Below are positions 29,817 through 37,497 of a stretch of 64,000 bases of DNA, one piece after another. Within the stretch, counting starts at the first letter, position 1, and every line of letters begins with the position of its first letter. Origin of the DNA: an uncultured Rhodopila sp. (GTDB lineage: Bacteria > Pseudomonadota > Alphaproteobacteria > Acetobacterales > Acetobacteraceae); assembly GCA_903851415.1 (NCBI GenBank), contig CAINOE010000124.1:62001-126000 (forward strand), in the 5' to 3' direction. The position numbers and the translations under genes are program-made. The notes under the pieces are model-generated. The model worked only from the letters and a program-made list of their open reading frames with translations, had not been told where the DNA came from and searched no databases.

Positions 29817-30611
29817 ATGTCCATCGACACGATCGAAAAACCACAAACCGCCTCGACCACCCTGCGGATCGCCGTCGCCAGCAAGGACGACATCCGCATC
29901 GATCAACATTTCGGCCACGCAGACTCGTTCCTGGTGTACGATGTCACCGCCAGTGGCGCGACCCCGCTCGGCCGCCGTGAAATCGCCGCCCATGCCGAGG
30001 GTGAGGACGAGGACCCGCGCCAGACCATCCTTCGCATGCTCGCCGACTGCAAAGTCCTGCTGGTCGCCAAGATCGGCCCCAACCCTCAGGAACAGCTCGC
30101 GGCTGTCGGAATCGAGGCCAGCGACATGCTGGCCGGCAAGCCGATCGATACGGCGCTGACGATGACGTTCGCGGCGAAGAACGTGGATCATGGCGACAGC
30201 CCGGTCGATTCCTCAAGCTTTCGGCTGCTGCATGCCATGCTGCGGGTTACCGACCTGGACCGTTCATTAGACTTTTATACCAACCAGTTGGGGATGCAGG
30301 TGCTGGAGCGCCGCGACCACAAGAAGAACCAGTTCTCCCAGGCGTATATCGGTTTTGGTGACGGCTTCGGACAGATGACGCTGGAGCTGGTGTCCAACTG
30401 GGACCACGAGGGCCCCTATACGCAGGGCGAATCGTTCGGCCATATCGCCATCGAGGTCCGCGGCATAACCGCCCTGTGCGACCGTCTCTCTGCTGCCGGC
30501 GTGAAGATGCCGCGGCCACCCCGCGCCCAGCGCCATGGCGAGAATATCGTCGCCTTCATTGAGGACCCGGACGGTCACCAGATCGAACTGGTCCAGAAAC
30601 CCGCTACCTGA
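29817..30611 (+). CDS. NifX-like cofactor-binding domain fused to glyoxalase I
   Basis: 264 aa. Residues about 15-120 are a dinitrogenase cofactor-family domain (LRIAVASKDDIRIDQHFGHADSFLVYDV in pieces), with the HFGHA motif also found in NifB C-termini. Residues about 136-264 are a full-length GloA-type lactoylglutathione lyase keeping all four metal ligands: His139, Glu190, His209, Glu257. The short loop pattern matches the Ni-dependent E. coli type. Divergent from vnfD behind a perfect sigma-54 promoter and followed after 12 bp by nif11. The fusion suggests a role in FeV-cofactor handling or in detoxifying methylglyoxal during V-dependent growth; both are inference. Confidence 0.88.
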   Translation: MSIDTIEKPQTASTTLRIAVASKDDIRIDQHFGHADSFLVYDVTASGATPLGRREIAAHAEGEDEDPRQTILRMLADCKVLLVAKIGPNPQEQLAAVGIEASDMLAGKPIDTALTMTFAAKNVDHGDSPVDSSSFRLLHAMLRVTDLDRSLDFYTNQLGMQVLERRDHKKNQFSQAYIGFGDGFGQMTLELVSNWDHEGPYTQGESFGHIAIEVRGITALCDRLSAAGVKMPRPPRAQRHGENIVAFIEDPDGHQIELVQKPAT

Positions 30612-30623
30612 AAGGAGATTACG

Positions 30624-30842
30624 ATGTCAGTTGAATCCGCCGTCGCCTACATCAAGCGCATGCGTGAGGATCAGGAGTTCCGTCGCGTCCTCAATGAGAA
30701 CAGCGAAGACGAAGCCGCCAACTGGGCTTTCGTCAAGGAAAATGGTTACGACTTCACCATGGCCGATTTCAAGGCGGCTCAGGACGAGGTCTACAAGGAA
30801 TACGGGGTCGATCCGATGCAGGATATTCAGATCGGTTCGTAG
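30624..30842 (+). CDS. Nif11-family protein
   Basis: 72 aa, entirely a Nif11 domain (SVESAVAYIKRMREDQEFRR ... ENGYDFTMADFKAAQDEVYKE). Nif11 proteins were first seen beside nitrogen-fixation genes; related sequences serve as leader peptides of ribosomal natural products. Here there is no GG/GA cleavage site or Cys/Ser/Thr-rich core after the domain, so it is the stand-alone nitrogen-fixation type. GGAG ribosome site before ATG 30624. It shares the sigma-54 transcript of the NifX-GloA gene, and a hairpin terminator follows. Confidence 0.92.
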   Translation: MSVESAVAYIKRMREDQEFRRVLNENSEDEAANWAFVKENGYDFTMADFKAAQDEVYKEYGVDPMQDIQIGS

Positions 30843-30849
30843 GTTGGCC

Positions 30850-30877
30850 CGTCATGGCGCGCGTGCGCGCCATGACG
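30850..30877. terminator. Hairpin between nif11 and the convergent ORF
   Basis: Perfect 13-bp stem (30850-30862 with 30865-30877; CGTCATGGCGCGC against GCGCGCCATGACG) with a minimal loop, between two convergent genes. No T-run, so possibly a bidirectional terminator. It has the same CGTCATGGC ends as other intergenic palindromes in the window. Confidence 0.6.
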
Positions 30878-30883
30878 GACGCT

Positions 30884-31228
30884 TCAGCTCCGATACCGCA
30901 GCACTGCCTCGCGGCGGTTGGTGAAGTGCTGCGCCATCCGTTCGGCGTCATCGACGGTGAGCGGAAACCCATAGGTTTTCGCGGCGGCAGCCAGTTGCGC
31001 TGCTTGCATGCCCTGGAGGGACGCAAATCCGGCCGTGGCCATGGCATTGACCCGGCTGCGCAACGCCGGATCGCCGGTGCGCGCCAACCAGCCCTCCCGC
31101 ACTGATCCCGGCGAATATTCCGGCCCGACCGCAACGGCGGACTGGCGATCGTACGTGCTGATCGCCGCCATCATGGCGATATCCGCGAGGATCATATGGA
31201 ACTGCTGATTTTCGGTTGGTGCGTTCAT
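30884..31228 (-). CDS. Unrecognised 114-aa protein co-transcribed with vnfA
   Basis: No family recognised. Soluble, Ala/Met-rich, with no Cys: FHMILADIAMMAAISTYDRQ at the N-terminus and LTVDDAERMAQHFTNRREAVLR at the end. It starts 5 bp after the vnfA stop, so it is almost certainly in the vnfA transcript. Encoded at the end of a regulator operon inside a vnf region, it could modulate VnfA or be a nitrogenase accessory protein, but the sequence itself does not say. Confidence 0.7.
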   Translation of the reverse strand: MNAPTENQQFHMILADIAMMAAISTYDRQSAVAVGPEYSPGSVREGWLARTGDPALRSRVNAMATAGFASLQGMQAAQLAAAAKTYGFPLTVDDAERMAQHFTNRREAVLRYRS

Positions 31229-31233
31229 GAACC

Positions 31234-32835
31234 TTATCCCTGTTGATGCGCCTCGGCGCGGCGAAACGTTTTGTAGCTGATGTTGTGCTTCTCCATGCGC
31301 AGCCCGAGGATGCGCCGTGTCAGGCCGAGTTCCTTGGCCGCCTCGGTCATGTTGCCGTTGTGCGTCTTCAGGGTCTCGACGATCATTTCGTATTCCACGG
31401 CGTGGATCTTGGCTTCCAGGCTGCAGCCGAACGCGGTGCCGGTTTCGGCGGAGGTCTGCAACGAGGGCGGCAGGTTGTAGCCGTGGATCACTGCATCATC
31501 CGACAGGATGACGGAACGTTCGATCACATTCTCCAGTTCGCGGACGTTGCCCGGCCAATGATACGTCATGAGCATGTTCAGCGCGGGCGTGGAGATGCGC
31601 TTGACCTCCTTGCCGCCCTCGGCCGAGTAGCGGGCGGCAAAATAATCCGCCAGCAGGATCACGTCGCTGCCCCGATCCCGCAGCGGCGGGACGGTAATCG
31701 GGAAAACATTCAGGCGGTAATATAGATCTTCGCGAAAGGTCCCCTTCGCCACCATGTCCGGCAAATCTCGGTTGGTCGCCGCGATGATACGCAGATCGAC
31801 CTTGATGGGACGGTTTCCGCCCACCCGCTCGAACGCCCGTTCCTGCAGCACACGCAGCAATTTGGCCTGGATCGGCAAGCTGAGCTCGCCGACCTCGTCG
31901 AGGAAGATTGTTCCGCCGTCGGCCTGCTCGAAGCGCCCCTTGCGCATCATCGCGGCGCCGGTGAATGCGCCTTTTTCATGGCCGAACAACTCGCTTTCGA
32001 CGATGTTTTCCGGCAGCGCGGCGCAGTTGAATTTGACCAGCGGCCCGTCGGCATTGGGGCTTTGATAGTGGATCGCGTTGGCGACCAGTTCCTTGCCGAC
32101 GCCGCTTTCGCCCAGGATCAATACCGTCGCCTTGGTGGCGGCAACCTTGTGAACCAGCTCGTAGACTTCCTGCATCGGCTTGGAGTTGCCGATGATGTTG
32201 GTGGGTTTGAACCGTTCCCGCAGCTCTTTCTTCAGGCGGCGGTTTTCGTTTTCAAGCCGCACCTTGGAGATGTTCTCCATAAGGTACAGTTCCACTGCAG
32301 GGCCGACCATGGAGGCGATCGTTGCGAGCAGTTCGACGTCCTGCTTCAGCAGACCGCGATTGAGATAGATACGTTCCGCGCTGATCGTGCCGACAACTTT
32401 CTTCGCATGCATGATCGGTACGCATACGAACGAGGCTTTGGCGTTGCTGTGCTCGCCATCAACCCCGGGGGTTTCGACAAAACCTGGCTGATCGCGCAGG
32501 TGCGGAACGATAAACGCCGTGCCGCTTTCCACCACCTTGGTGATGATGCCACCGTTGGGCGAATAGAGGCCGCTGGCTTTCTCGGCATCCGTCAGGCCGA
32601 AGCTTTCGTGGATGAAAATGGAATCCGACTGGTTGTCGTACAGCGCGACCATCCCGCGGCGCATCCGCAGACGTTGCCGCATGACCTGCAGCATCACCGA
32701 CAACGAAGTGGCAAGATCCTGATTTTCCGCCATGATCTGGCTGATCTGGAACAGGATCGGCAACATGTTCACACGGCATTCGCCGGTGAAGCAATGGGTG
32801 AAATCATCGACGTCGATAGCGATCGATTGCTCCAT
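31234..32835 (-). CDS. vnfA: Sigma-54-dependent activator VnfA (AnfA/NifA family)
   Basis: 533 aa in the NifA/VnfA/AnfA order: short N-terminal segment with Cys15-x4-Cys20, GAF domain (about 25-190), AAA+ domain with Walker A GESGVGKE (242-249) and the sigma-54-contacting GAFTGA loop (289-294), and a C-terminal Fis-type helix-turn-helix (GNMTEAAKELGLTRRILGLR). The N-terminal cysteine pair resembles the redox/Fe-S motif reported for AnfA and VnfA. It should activate the three sigma-54 promoters found here. Called vnfA by context; sequence alone does not firmly separate VnfA from AnfA. Confidence 0.9.
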   Translation of the reverse strand: MEQSIAIDVDDFTHCFTGECRVNMLPILFQISQIMAENQDLATSLSVMLQVMRQRLRMRRGMVALYDNQSDSIFIHESFGLTDAEKASGLYSPNGGIITKVVESGTAFIVPHLRDQPGFVETPGVDGEHSNAKASFVCVPIMHAKKVVGTISAERIYLNRGLLKQDVELLATIASMVGPAVELYLMENISKVRLENENRRLKKELRERFKPTNIIGNSKPMQEVYELVHKVAATKATVLILGESGVGKELVANAIHYQSPNADGPLVKFNCAALPENIVESELFGHEKGAFTGAAMMRKGRFEQADGGTIFLDEVGELSLPIQAKLLRVLQERAFERVGGNRPIKVDLRIIAATNRDLPDMVAKGTFREDLYYRLNVFPITVPPLRDRGSDVILLADYFAARYSAEGGKEVKRISTPALNMLMTYHWPGNVRELENVIERSVILSDDAVIHGYNLPPSLQTSAETGTAFGCSLEAKIHAVEYEMIVETLKTHNGNMTEAAKELGLTRRILGLRMEKHNISYKTFRRAEAHQQG

Positions 32836-32994
32836 GTCGGTCCCGCTTCACCCCTTGCCATTACCCTATAGCCCACGATGCAAGTACGATGCCATACTGG
32901 AATCCAATTAAACCATTGATTCCGCTCAATACCGATATTGTCGGATTGCCACCAAACGCCACGCCGGGTTGAATTCATGACATCGCCTATGTCC

Positions 32995-33008
32995 GTTCAA
33001 AAATGTAC
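32995..33008. promoter_or_regulatory. Candidate VnfA binding site upstream of vnfE
   Basis: GTTC AAAAAT GTAC, the same GTTC-N6-GTAC form as the site in the vnfD intergenic region, centred about 113 bp upstream of the vnfE -24 element. It lies in the vnfA-vnfE divergent gap, so it could also affect vnfA. Confidence 0.65.
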
Positions 33009-33033
33009 ATTTTTCTCGCAATCTGCCGCTGAT

Positions 33034-33047
33034 GTACGAACATGTGG
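33034..33047. promoter_or_regulatory. Weaker candidate VnfA site (GTAC-N6-GTGG)
   Basis: GTAC GAACAT GTGG, 39 bp after the first site, keeps one GTAC half and a degenerate second half. Another partial match (GTAC-N6-ATAC) is at 32884-32897, nearer vnfA. These are supportive only as a cluster. Confidence 0.35.
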
Positions 33048-33114
33048 CAGGAGTTTGCTGGAATTTCCCGATTTCGACCGCCAAAAACCGTTATAGCGCG
33101 TTTGCTCGTCAAGC

Positions 33115-33129
33115 TGGCCCATCTATTGC
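33115..33129 (+). promoter_or_regulatory. Sigma-54 promoter of the vnfENX operon
   Basis: TGGCCCATCTATTGC: GG and GC are 10 nt apart and the -12 element TTGC is perfect; the -24 element has C instead of A (TGGCCC). Predicted start is near 33141, about 28 nt before the ATG at 33169. Confidence 0.75.
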
Positions 33130-33168
33130 TACGGTGACGCTGCGCCACCACCGCCAGTGAGGCACGAC

Positions 33169-34554
33169 ATGAAAGCCGACGAACTCCTTGCGCTGATGAA
33201 CGAACCGGCCTGCGCGCAAAATGCCAAGTCGAAATCCGGCTGCGCCAAGCCGCAGCCCGGGGCCACACAAGGAGGATGCTGCTTCGACGGTGCCCGCAAC
33301 GCGCTGCTGCCCATCGCCGATGCTGCCCATATAGTACATGGACCCATCGGCTGCGCCGGATCGTCGTGGGACAATCGCGGCACCCGTTCCAGCGGCGCCG
33401 ATCTGTTTCGGGTCGGCATGACGACCGATCTGTCCGACATCGACGTCATCATGGGCCGCGGCGAGAAGCGCCTGTTCAAAGCCGTGCGTCAGGCAGTCGA
33501 GACGTATCACCCGGCCGGCGTTTTCATCTACAACACCTGCGTGCCGGCGCTGCAGGGCGACGATATCGAAACGGTCGCCCGGGCCGCGTCGGAACGTTTC
33601 GGCGTCCCGGTCGTGCCGGTCGATTGCGCCGGGTTCTACGGCAACAAAAACCTCGGCAACCGCATTGGGGGCGAGGCCGTCTATAAGCATGTCATCGGCA
33701 CGCGGGAGCCGGACCCGGTCCCGGAGTCCGCCCAGCGCCCCGGCATCGTCACCCACGACATCAATCTGATCGGCGAATGGAACGTCGGCGGCGAATTCTG
33801 GACCGTCGCGCCTTTGTTCGACGAACTCGGCCTGCGCATTCTCTGCACTTTCTCCGGCGATTCCCGCTTCCGCGAGGTGCAGACCATGCATCGCGCCGAG
33901 GCCAACATGGTCGTCTGCTCCAAGGCCATGATCCAGGTCGCCCGGAAATTGAAGGAGGATTACGGCACGCCTTTCATCGAGGGCAGCTTCTACGGCATTG
34001 CCGATACGTCCCGCGCCTTCCGCGATATCGCCGGCATGCTGAACGATCCGGACCTGACGGCCAGGACCGAGGCGATGATCGCCCGCGAGGAAGCCAGGGT
34101 GGAAGCCGCGCTGGCGTCGTTGCGGCCGCGCCTCGCAGGCAAGCGGGTGCTGATCTTCACCGGCGGGTACAAGTCCTGGTCGATCGTTTCCGCTATGCAG
34201 GATCTCGGCATGGAGGTCGTCGCTACCGGAACGGAAAAATCCACGGAAGAGGACAAGGCCCGCATCGTCGAACTGATGGGTCCCGACGCCCGGATGATCT
34301 CCGACAACGACCAGATCGCGCTGCTGCAGACGTTCCGCGAATGCCGCGGCGACATCCTGATCGCCGGTGATCGTTACATCTACCCGACTCTGAAGTCGCG
34401 CATTCCGTTCCTCGACATCGATCATGTCCGCCGCATCGGCTACGCCGGTTATGACGGAATGATCGAACTCGCCAGCAACCTGGTGCACGTCGCCCACTCG
34501 CCGGTCTGGGCGAAGGTCCAGGCCCGCACTGAAGCGCCGCGGCGGGCAGCTTAG
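33169..34554 (+). CDS. vnfE: Nitrogenase cofactor scaffold protein VnfE (NifE family)
   Basis: About 461 aa. The cluster-binding cysteines Cys37, Cys62 and Cys124 sit at the positions known for NifE, in the motifs [21 protein letters not shown] and YNTC. With VnfN it forms the scaffold on which the NifB product matures to the FeV cofactor before transfer to VnfDGK. The ATG at 33169 has GAGG 6 nt upstream; a GTG 12 bp earlier is in frame. First gene of vnfE-vnfN-vnfX-TIM barrel-Nfu. vnf rather than nif is inferred from context and the likely VnfA site. Confidence 0.9.
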   Translation: MKADELLALMNEPACAQNAKSKSGCAKPQPGATQGGCCFDGARNALLPIADAAHIVHGPIGCAGSSWDNRGTRSSGADLFRVGMTTDLSDIDVIMGRGEKRLFKAVRQAVETYHPAGVFIYNTCVPALQGDDIETVARAASERFGVPVVPVDCAGFYGNKNLGNRIGGEAVYKHVIGTREPDPVPESAQRPGIVTHDINLIGEWNVGGEFWTVAPLFDELGLRILCTFSGDSRFREVQTMHRAEANMVVCSKAMIQVARKLKEDYGTPFIEGSFYGIADTSRAFRDIAGMLNDPDLTARTEAMIAREEARVEAALASLRPRLAGKRVLIFTGGYKSWSIVSAMQDLGMEVVATGTEKSTEEDKARIVELMGPDARMISDNDQIALLQTFRECRGDILIAGDRYIYPTLKSRIPFLDIDHVRRIGYAGYDGMIELASNLVHVAHSPVWAKVQARTEAPRRAA

Positions 34555-34558
34555 CGAC

Positions 34559-35929
34559 ATGGCCGAAATTCTTACCCCCACCAAGGCGCTCGCGGTCAAC
34601 CCGCTGAAGACCAGCCAGCCGATCGGCGCGTCGCTGGCGTTTCTGGGCCTGGCTGATTCGATGCCGCTGGAGCATGGCGCGCGCGGCTGCACGTCTTTCA
34701 ACAAGCTGTTCTTCATGCGGCATTTCCATGACCCGATCGCTTTGCAAACGACGGCGATGGATCATTTGGTTGCGGTAATGGGAGCCGATGCCAGCGTGGT
34801 CGAGGCACTTGCCACGATCTGCAACAAGAACCGCCCCGCCGTTATCGGACTGATCACCACGGGCCTGTCGGAGATGCAAGGGGCGGACATCCAGCGCACG
34901 GTCGCCGTCTTCCGGTCGCAATTCCCGATGCACAACGACGTTGCCATCATTCCGGTGGCGACCACGGATACGCTCGGCTGCATGGAAAGCGGCTTCGCCC
35001 GCGCGGTCGAGGCGATCATTACGACACTGGTGACGCCCGGGCCGAGCGTCATCCGCCATCCGCGGCGGGTGAACGTGCTGGCATCGGCGATGCTGACCCC
35101 GGGCGATATCGAGGCGGTCAAGACCTTCACCGCCGCCTTCGGACTGACCGCCGTCGTGCTGCCCGACGTCGCGGACTCCCTGGATGGCCATCTGATCGAG
35201 GACGGGTTCTCCACCCTGACCTACGGTGGCACGCCGCCGTCAGCCGTTGCGGAGATGGGACAATCTGCCGCAACTCTCGTTATCGGACCGTCCATGAGCA
35301 AGGCCGCCGATCTGCTGCGGGACAGGACCGGACTGCCGGATTATCGTTTCGCCAGCCTGATCGGCCTGGACGGCGGCGACGCCTTTTGTCAGGCGCTGGC
35401 CGAGATCGCCGGCTGCGCGGTTCCTGCGATCATCCAACGCCAGCGCGACCAATTACAAGACGCAATGGTCGATTGCCAGTTCCAGATCGGCGGCGCACGT
35501 GTGGCGATTGCCGCTGACGCCGATCTGCTGTGCGCGATGACTGGTTTCTTCACCGATATGGGGGCGGAGGTGGTCGCTGCGGTCGCCGCCGGCCGGGCCG
35601 CGCATCTGGCCGATCTGCCGATTCCGTCGGTGGTCGTGGGCGATTTGGAGGACCTGGAGTTCCTGGCGCGCGAAGAACGGGCCGACATGATCGTTACCAA
35701 TTCCCACGGGGCTGAAATTGCCCGTCGCCAGGGAACCGCGCTGCTACGCGCCGGCTTCCCGATCTACGACTCCTATGGCGCCCACACGGTAACCCGGGTC
35801 GGTTATGCCGGAACGCGCGAGCTTGTGTTCGAAGCCGCCAATCTGCTGGCCGGGCACTATCGGGAAATCCGGCCTTATCGATCCCGTTACTGGCAAGGAA
35901 CGCCGCGTGAGGACGAAGTGACATGCTGA
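34559..35929 (+). CDS. vnfN: Nitrogenase cofactor scaffold protein VnfN (NifN family)
   Basis: 456 aa NifN-type protein. The N-terminus has QPIGASLAFLGLADSMPLEHG followed by ARGCTSF, with the single conserved cluster ligand Cys44. ITTGLSEMQGADI and, near the end, GFPIYDSYGAHTVTRVGYAG are typical NifN segments. It pairs with VnfE as an alpha2beta2 scaffold. The start lies 4 bp after the vnfE stop and the end overlaps vnfX by 7 bp, implying coupled translation. Confidence 0.9.
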   Translation: MAEILTPTKALAVNPLKTSQPIGASLAFLGLADSMPLEHGARGCTSFNKLFFMRHFHDPIALQTTAMDHLVAVMGADASVVEALATICNKNRPAVIGLITTGLSEMQGADIQRTVAVFRSQFPMHNDVAIIPVATTDTLGCMESGFARAVEAIITTLVTPGPSVIRHPRRVNVLASAMLTPGDIEAVKTFTAAFGLTAVVLPDVADSLDGHLIEDGFSTLTYGGTPPSAVAEMGQSAATLVIGPSMSKAADLLRDRTGLPDYRFASLIGLDGGDAFCQALAEIAGCAVPAIIQRQRDQLQDAMVDCQFQIGGARVAIAADADLLCAMTGFFTDMGAEVVAAVAAGRAAHLADLPIPSVVVGDLEDLEFLAREERADMIVTNSHGAEIARRQGTALLRAGFPIYDSYGAHTVTRVGYAGTRELVFEAANLLAGHYREIRPYRSRYWQGTPREDEVTC

Positions 35930-36399
35930 GGATTGCCTTTGCTTCAAGCGACCGCACCACGGTCAACCTGCATTTCGGCGGCGCTGAAAGTCTGATGATC
36001 TACGATGTCTCACCCGGCCAGGCCGATCTGGTGGGGATCGGCGAGTTCATGAAGGCCGAAACGGTTGGAGAGACCGGACGCACCGGCCTGACCGGAACGG
36101 TGCAGGACAAGGTGCTGCCGAAGCTCGATTTCGTTGGCGAATGCGCCGCCGTCTACGCCGCCTCGATCGGCAGTTCTTCCATACGCAGACTGATGAAGCT
36201 GGGAATCCAGCCGATCATCGTCGATACCGGGCACGAGATTCTTGATCTGCTGAACGAGGTTTCGCTGGCGCTGGTCCATGGCGGCCTCGCGTGGGTTGAT
36301 CGCGCCAAGGCCAAGGCGCTCGCGGCACCGCCAAAGGAAACCGCTTCAGCCGGCGCGCCGAGGCACGTGCTGCTCAGTTCGATTGATGACCTGGAGTGA
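35923..36399 (+). CDS. vnfX: Nitrogenase cofactor carrier VnfX (NifX family)
   Basis: 158 aa. Opens LRIAFASSDRTTVNLHFGGAESLMIYDV, the standard NifX start, and continues DKVLPKLDFVGECAAVYAASIGSSSIRRLMKLGIQPI in pieces, with the conserved small-residue-rich loop. NifX/VnfX binds NifB-co and VK-cluster type precursors and shuttles them to or from the EN scaffold. The last 30 residues are a low-complexity tail. Directly followed by the TIM-barrel gene after 7 bp. Confidence 0.92.
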   Translation: MLRIAFASSDRTTVNLHFGGAESLMIYDVSPGQADLVGIGEFMKAETVGETGRTGLTGTVQDKVLPKLDFVGECAAVYAASIGSSSIRRLMKLGIQPIIVDTGHEILDLLNEVSLALVHGGLAWVDRAKAKALAAPPKETASAGAPRHVLLSSIDDLE

Positions 36400-36406
36400 A
36401 ACCACC

Positions 36407-37228
36407 GTGAAATTAGCCGTTTCGAATCTGGCATTGCCGGCCTACTACCACCTCGGGATGCTGCCTTACGTGCACAGCCTGGGCGTGGAAGGGCTGGAGG
36501 TCGTGCCTGCGCATACCTGGCCGGACCGCGTCACGTCGCGCATGGTCGAAAGCTATCGCGCCGCGGTGGAAGGCGCGGAACTCTCGGTCATCGGCATGCA
36601 TGGTCTGTTCCGCCACCGCCCTGATCTCGGCATCTTCGCGTCCGGCGACAAGCGCGCGCGCAGCCTGGAGTTGCTGGTTCAGCTTTCGGCGGTAACACGG
36701 GATCTCGGCGGCCGCACGCTTATCCTCGAGTCGCGTTGGCGCAACGACATTCCGGAGCGAGAGGCGTGGCTGCAATGCCGCGATTTCCTGCATGAAGTGC
36801 TGCCGCGGATCGAAAGCCACGGCACAGTGCTGTGTTTTGCGCCTTTGACAGACGGCGATTTCTGTCGGCAGGCCCGGCAGTGCTACATGTTGACGAACGC
36901 GATCGACCATGATTCGTTTGGGCTGCATCTCGGCGCCGCCGCGCTGGCTGCCAATGGCGAGATGGGACATACGACCTTTGCCGCAGTGCGCGGACGTCTC
37001 GAACTGGTCCACCTTGATGAGCCCGGCCATGCGGTGCTGGGCAGTTCGAACCAGGTGGATCATATCGATATGCGCAACCACCTGGCAGCCATCACCTACA
37101 AGGGCTGGGCGTCGTTGGTCCAGCAGACTGTCCCGGCAGCCGAGCCGGCGGATAGCCTTAGATTGGGACTGCGGTTTTTCGCGAACAGCTACATGTCGAA
37201 TGGGGCAAGAAAGGGCATCCGGGTATGA
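36407..37228 (+). CDS. TIM-barrel protein (sugar-phosphate isomerase/epimerase-like) in the vnf operon
   Basis: 273 aa. KLAVSNLALPAYYHLGMLPYVHSLGVEGLEVVP (in pieces) and later LVHLDEPGHAVLG match the xylose-isomerase-like/AP-endonuclease-2 barrel. Of the usual metal site, the His in HLDEP is kept, but the expected Glu in strand 5 (VLCFAPL) and the Asp-His pair in the next strand (FGLHLGAAALA) are not obvious, so catalysis may be altered. The GTG at 36407 is chosen for its GGAG 10 nt upstream; earlier ATGs overlap vnfX. Its place between vnfX and an Nfu scaffold implies a role in cofactor synthesis or metal/organic-acid supply; unproven. Confidence 0.78.
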   Translation: MKLAVSNLALPAYYHLGMLPYVHSLGVEGLEVVPAHTWPDRVTSRMVESYRAAVEGAELSVIGMHGLFRHRPDLGIFASGDKRARSLELLVQLSAVTRDLGGRTLILESRWRNDIPEREAWLQCRDFLHEVLPRIESHGTVLCFAPLTDGDFCRQARQCYMLTNAIDHDSFGLHLGAAALAANGEMGHTTFAAVRGRLELVHLDEPGHAVLGSSNQVDHIDMRNHLAAITYKGWASLVQQTVPAAEPADSLRLGLRFFANSYMSNGARKGIRV

Positions 37229-37497
37229 CCGAGGACGAGCGACTCCGCATCATCGCCGCCACCGTCGAGTCGGCGCGGCCGGCGGTGCAGGCGGACGGCG
37301 GCGATCTGGAACTGGTCGCCGTGGAAGGTCACCGGGTGCGGGTGCGGCTGTCCGGCGCCTGCACGACTTGCTCGATGGCGGGCCAAACCTTGGGCGGGAT
37401 ACGCCGCAAGTTGATGCAGGTGCTGGACGGGCCGGTGATGGTCGTGCCGGCCCAGGCGCAGGCCGGCATGAGCCTCAGGCCGCCTGATAGCCGATGA
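37225..37497 (+). CDS. NifU C-terminal-domain (Nfu-type) Fe-S scaffold
   Basis: 90 aa, a single Nfu domain: IIAATVESARPAVQADGGDLELV, then SGACTTCSMAGQTLGGIRRKL with the cluster-binding Cys46-x2-Cys49. Such proteins assemble or carry [4Fe-4S] clusters. The start overlaps the TIM-barrel stop (ATGA), so it is the last gene of the vnfE operon and may supply Fe-S clusters to the Vnf scaffold or Fe protein. Its 3' end overlaps the convergent aldehyde dehydrogenase by 23 bp. Confidence 0.9.
   Translation: MTEDERLRIIAATVESARPAVQADGGDLELVAVEGHRVRVRLSGACTTCSMAGQTLGGIRRKLMQVLDGPVMVVPAQAQAGMSLRPPDSR

Noticed and set aside
30624-30842. Nif11 gene as a RiPP precursor
   Set aside because: No leader-cleavage motif, no core region and no modification enzyme or exporter nearby.
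33045-33059. Possible sigma-54 promoter TGGCAGGAGTTTGCT upstream of vnfE
   Set aside because: Only 9 nt separate GG and GC; sigma-54 needs 10. The element at 33115-33129 has correct spacing and position.
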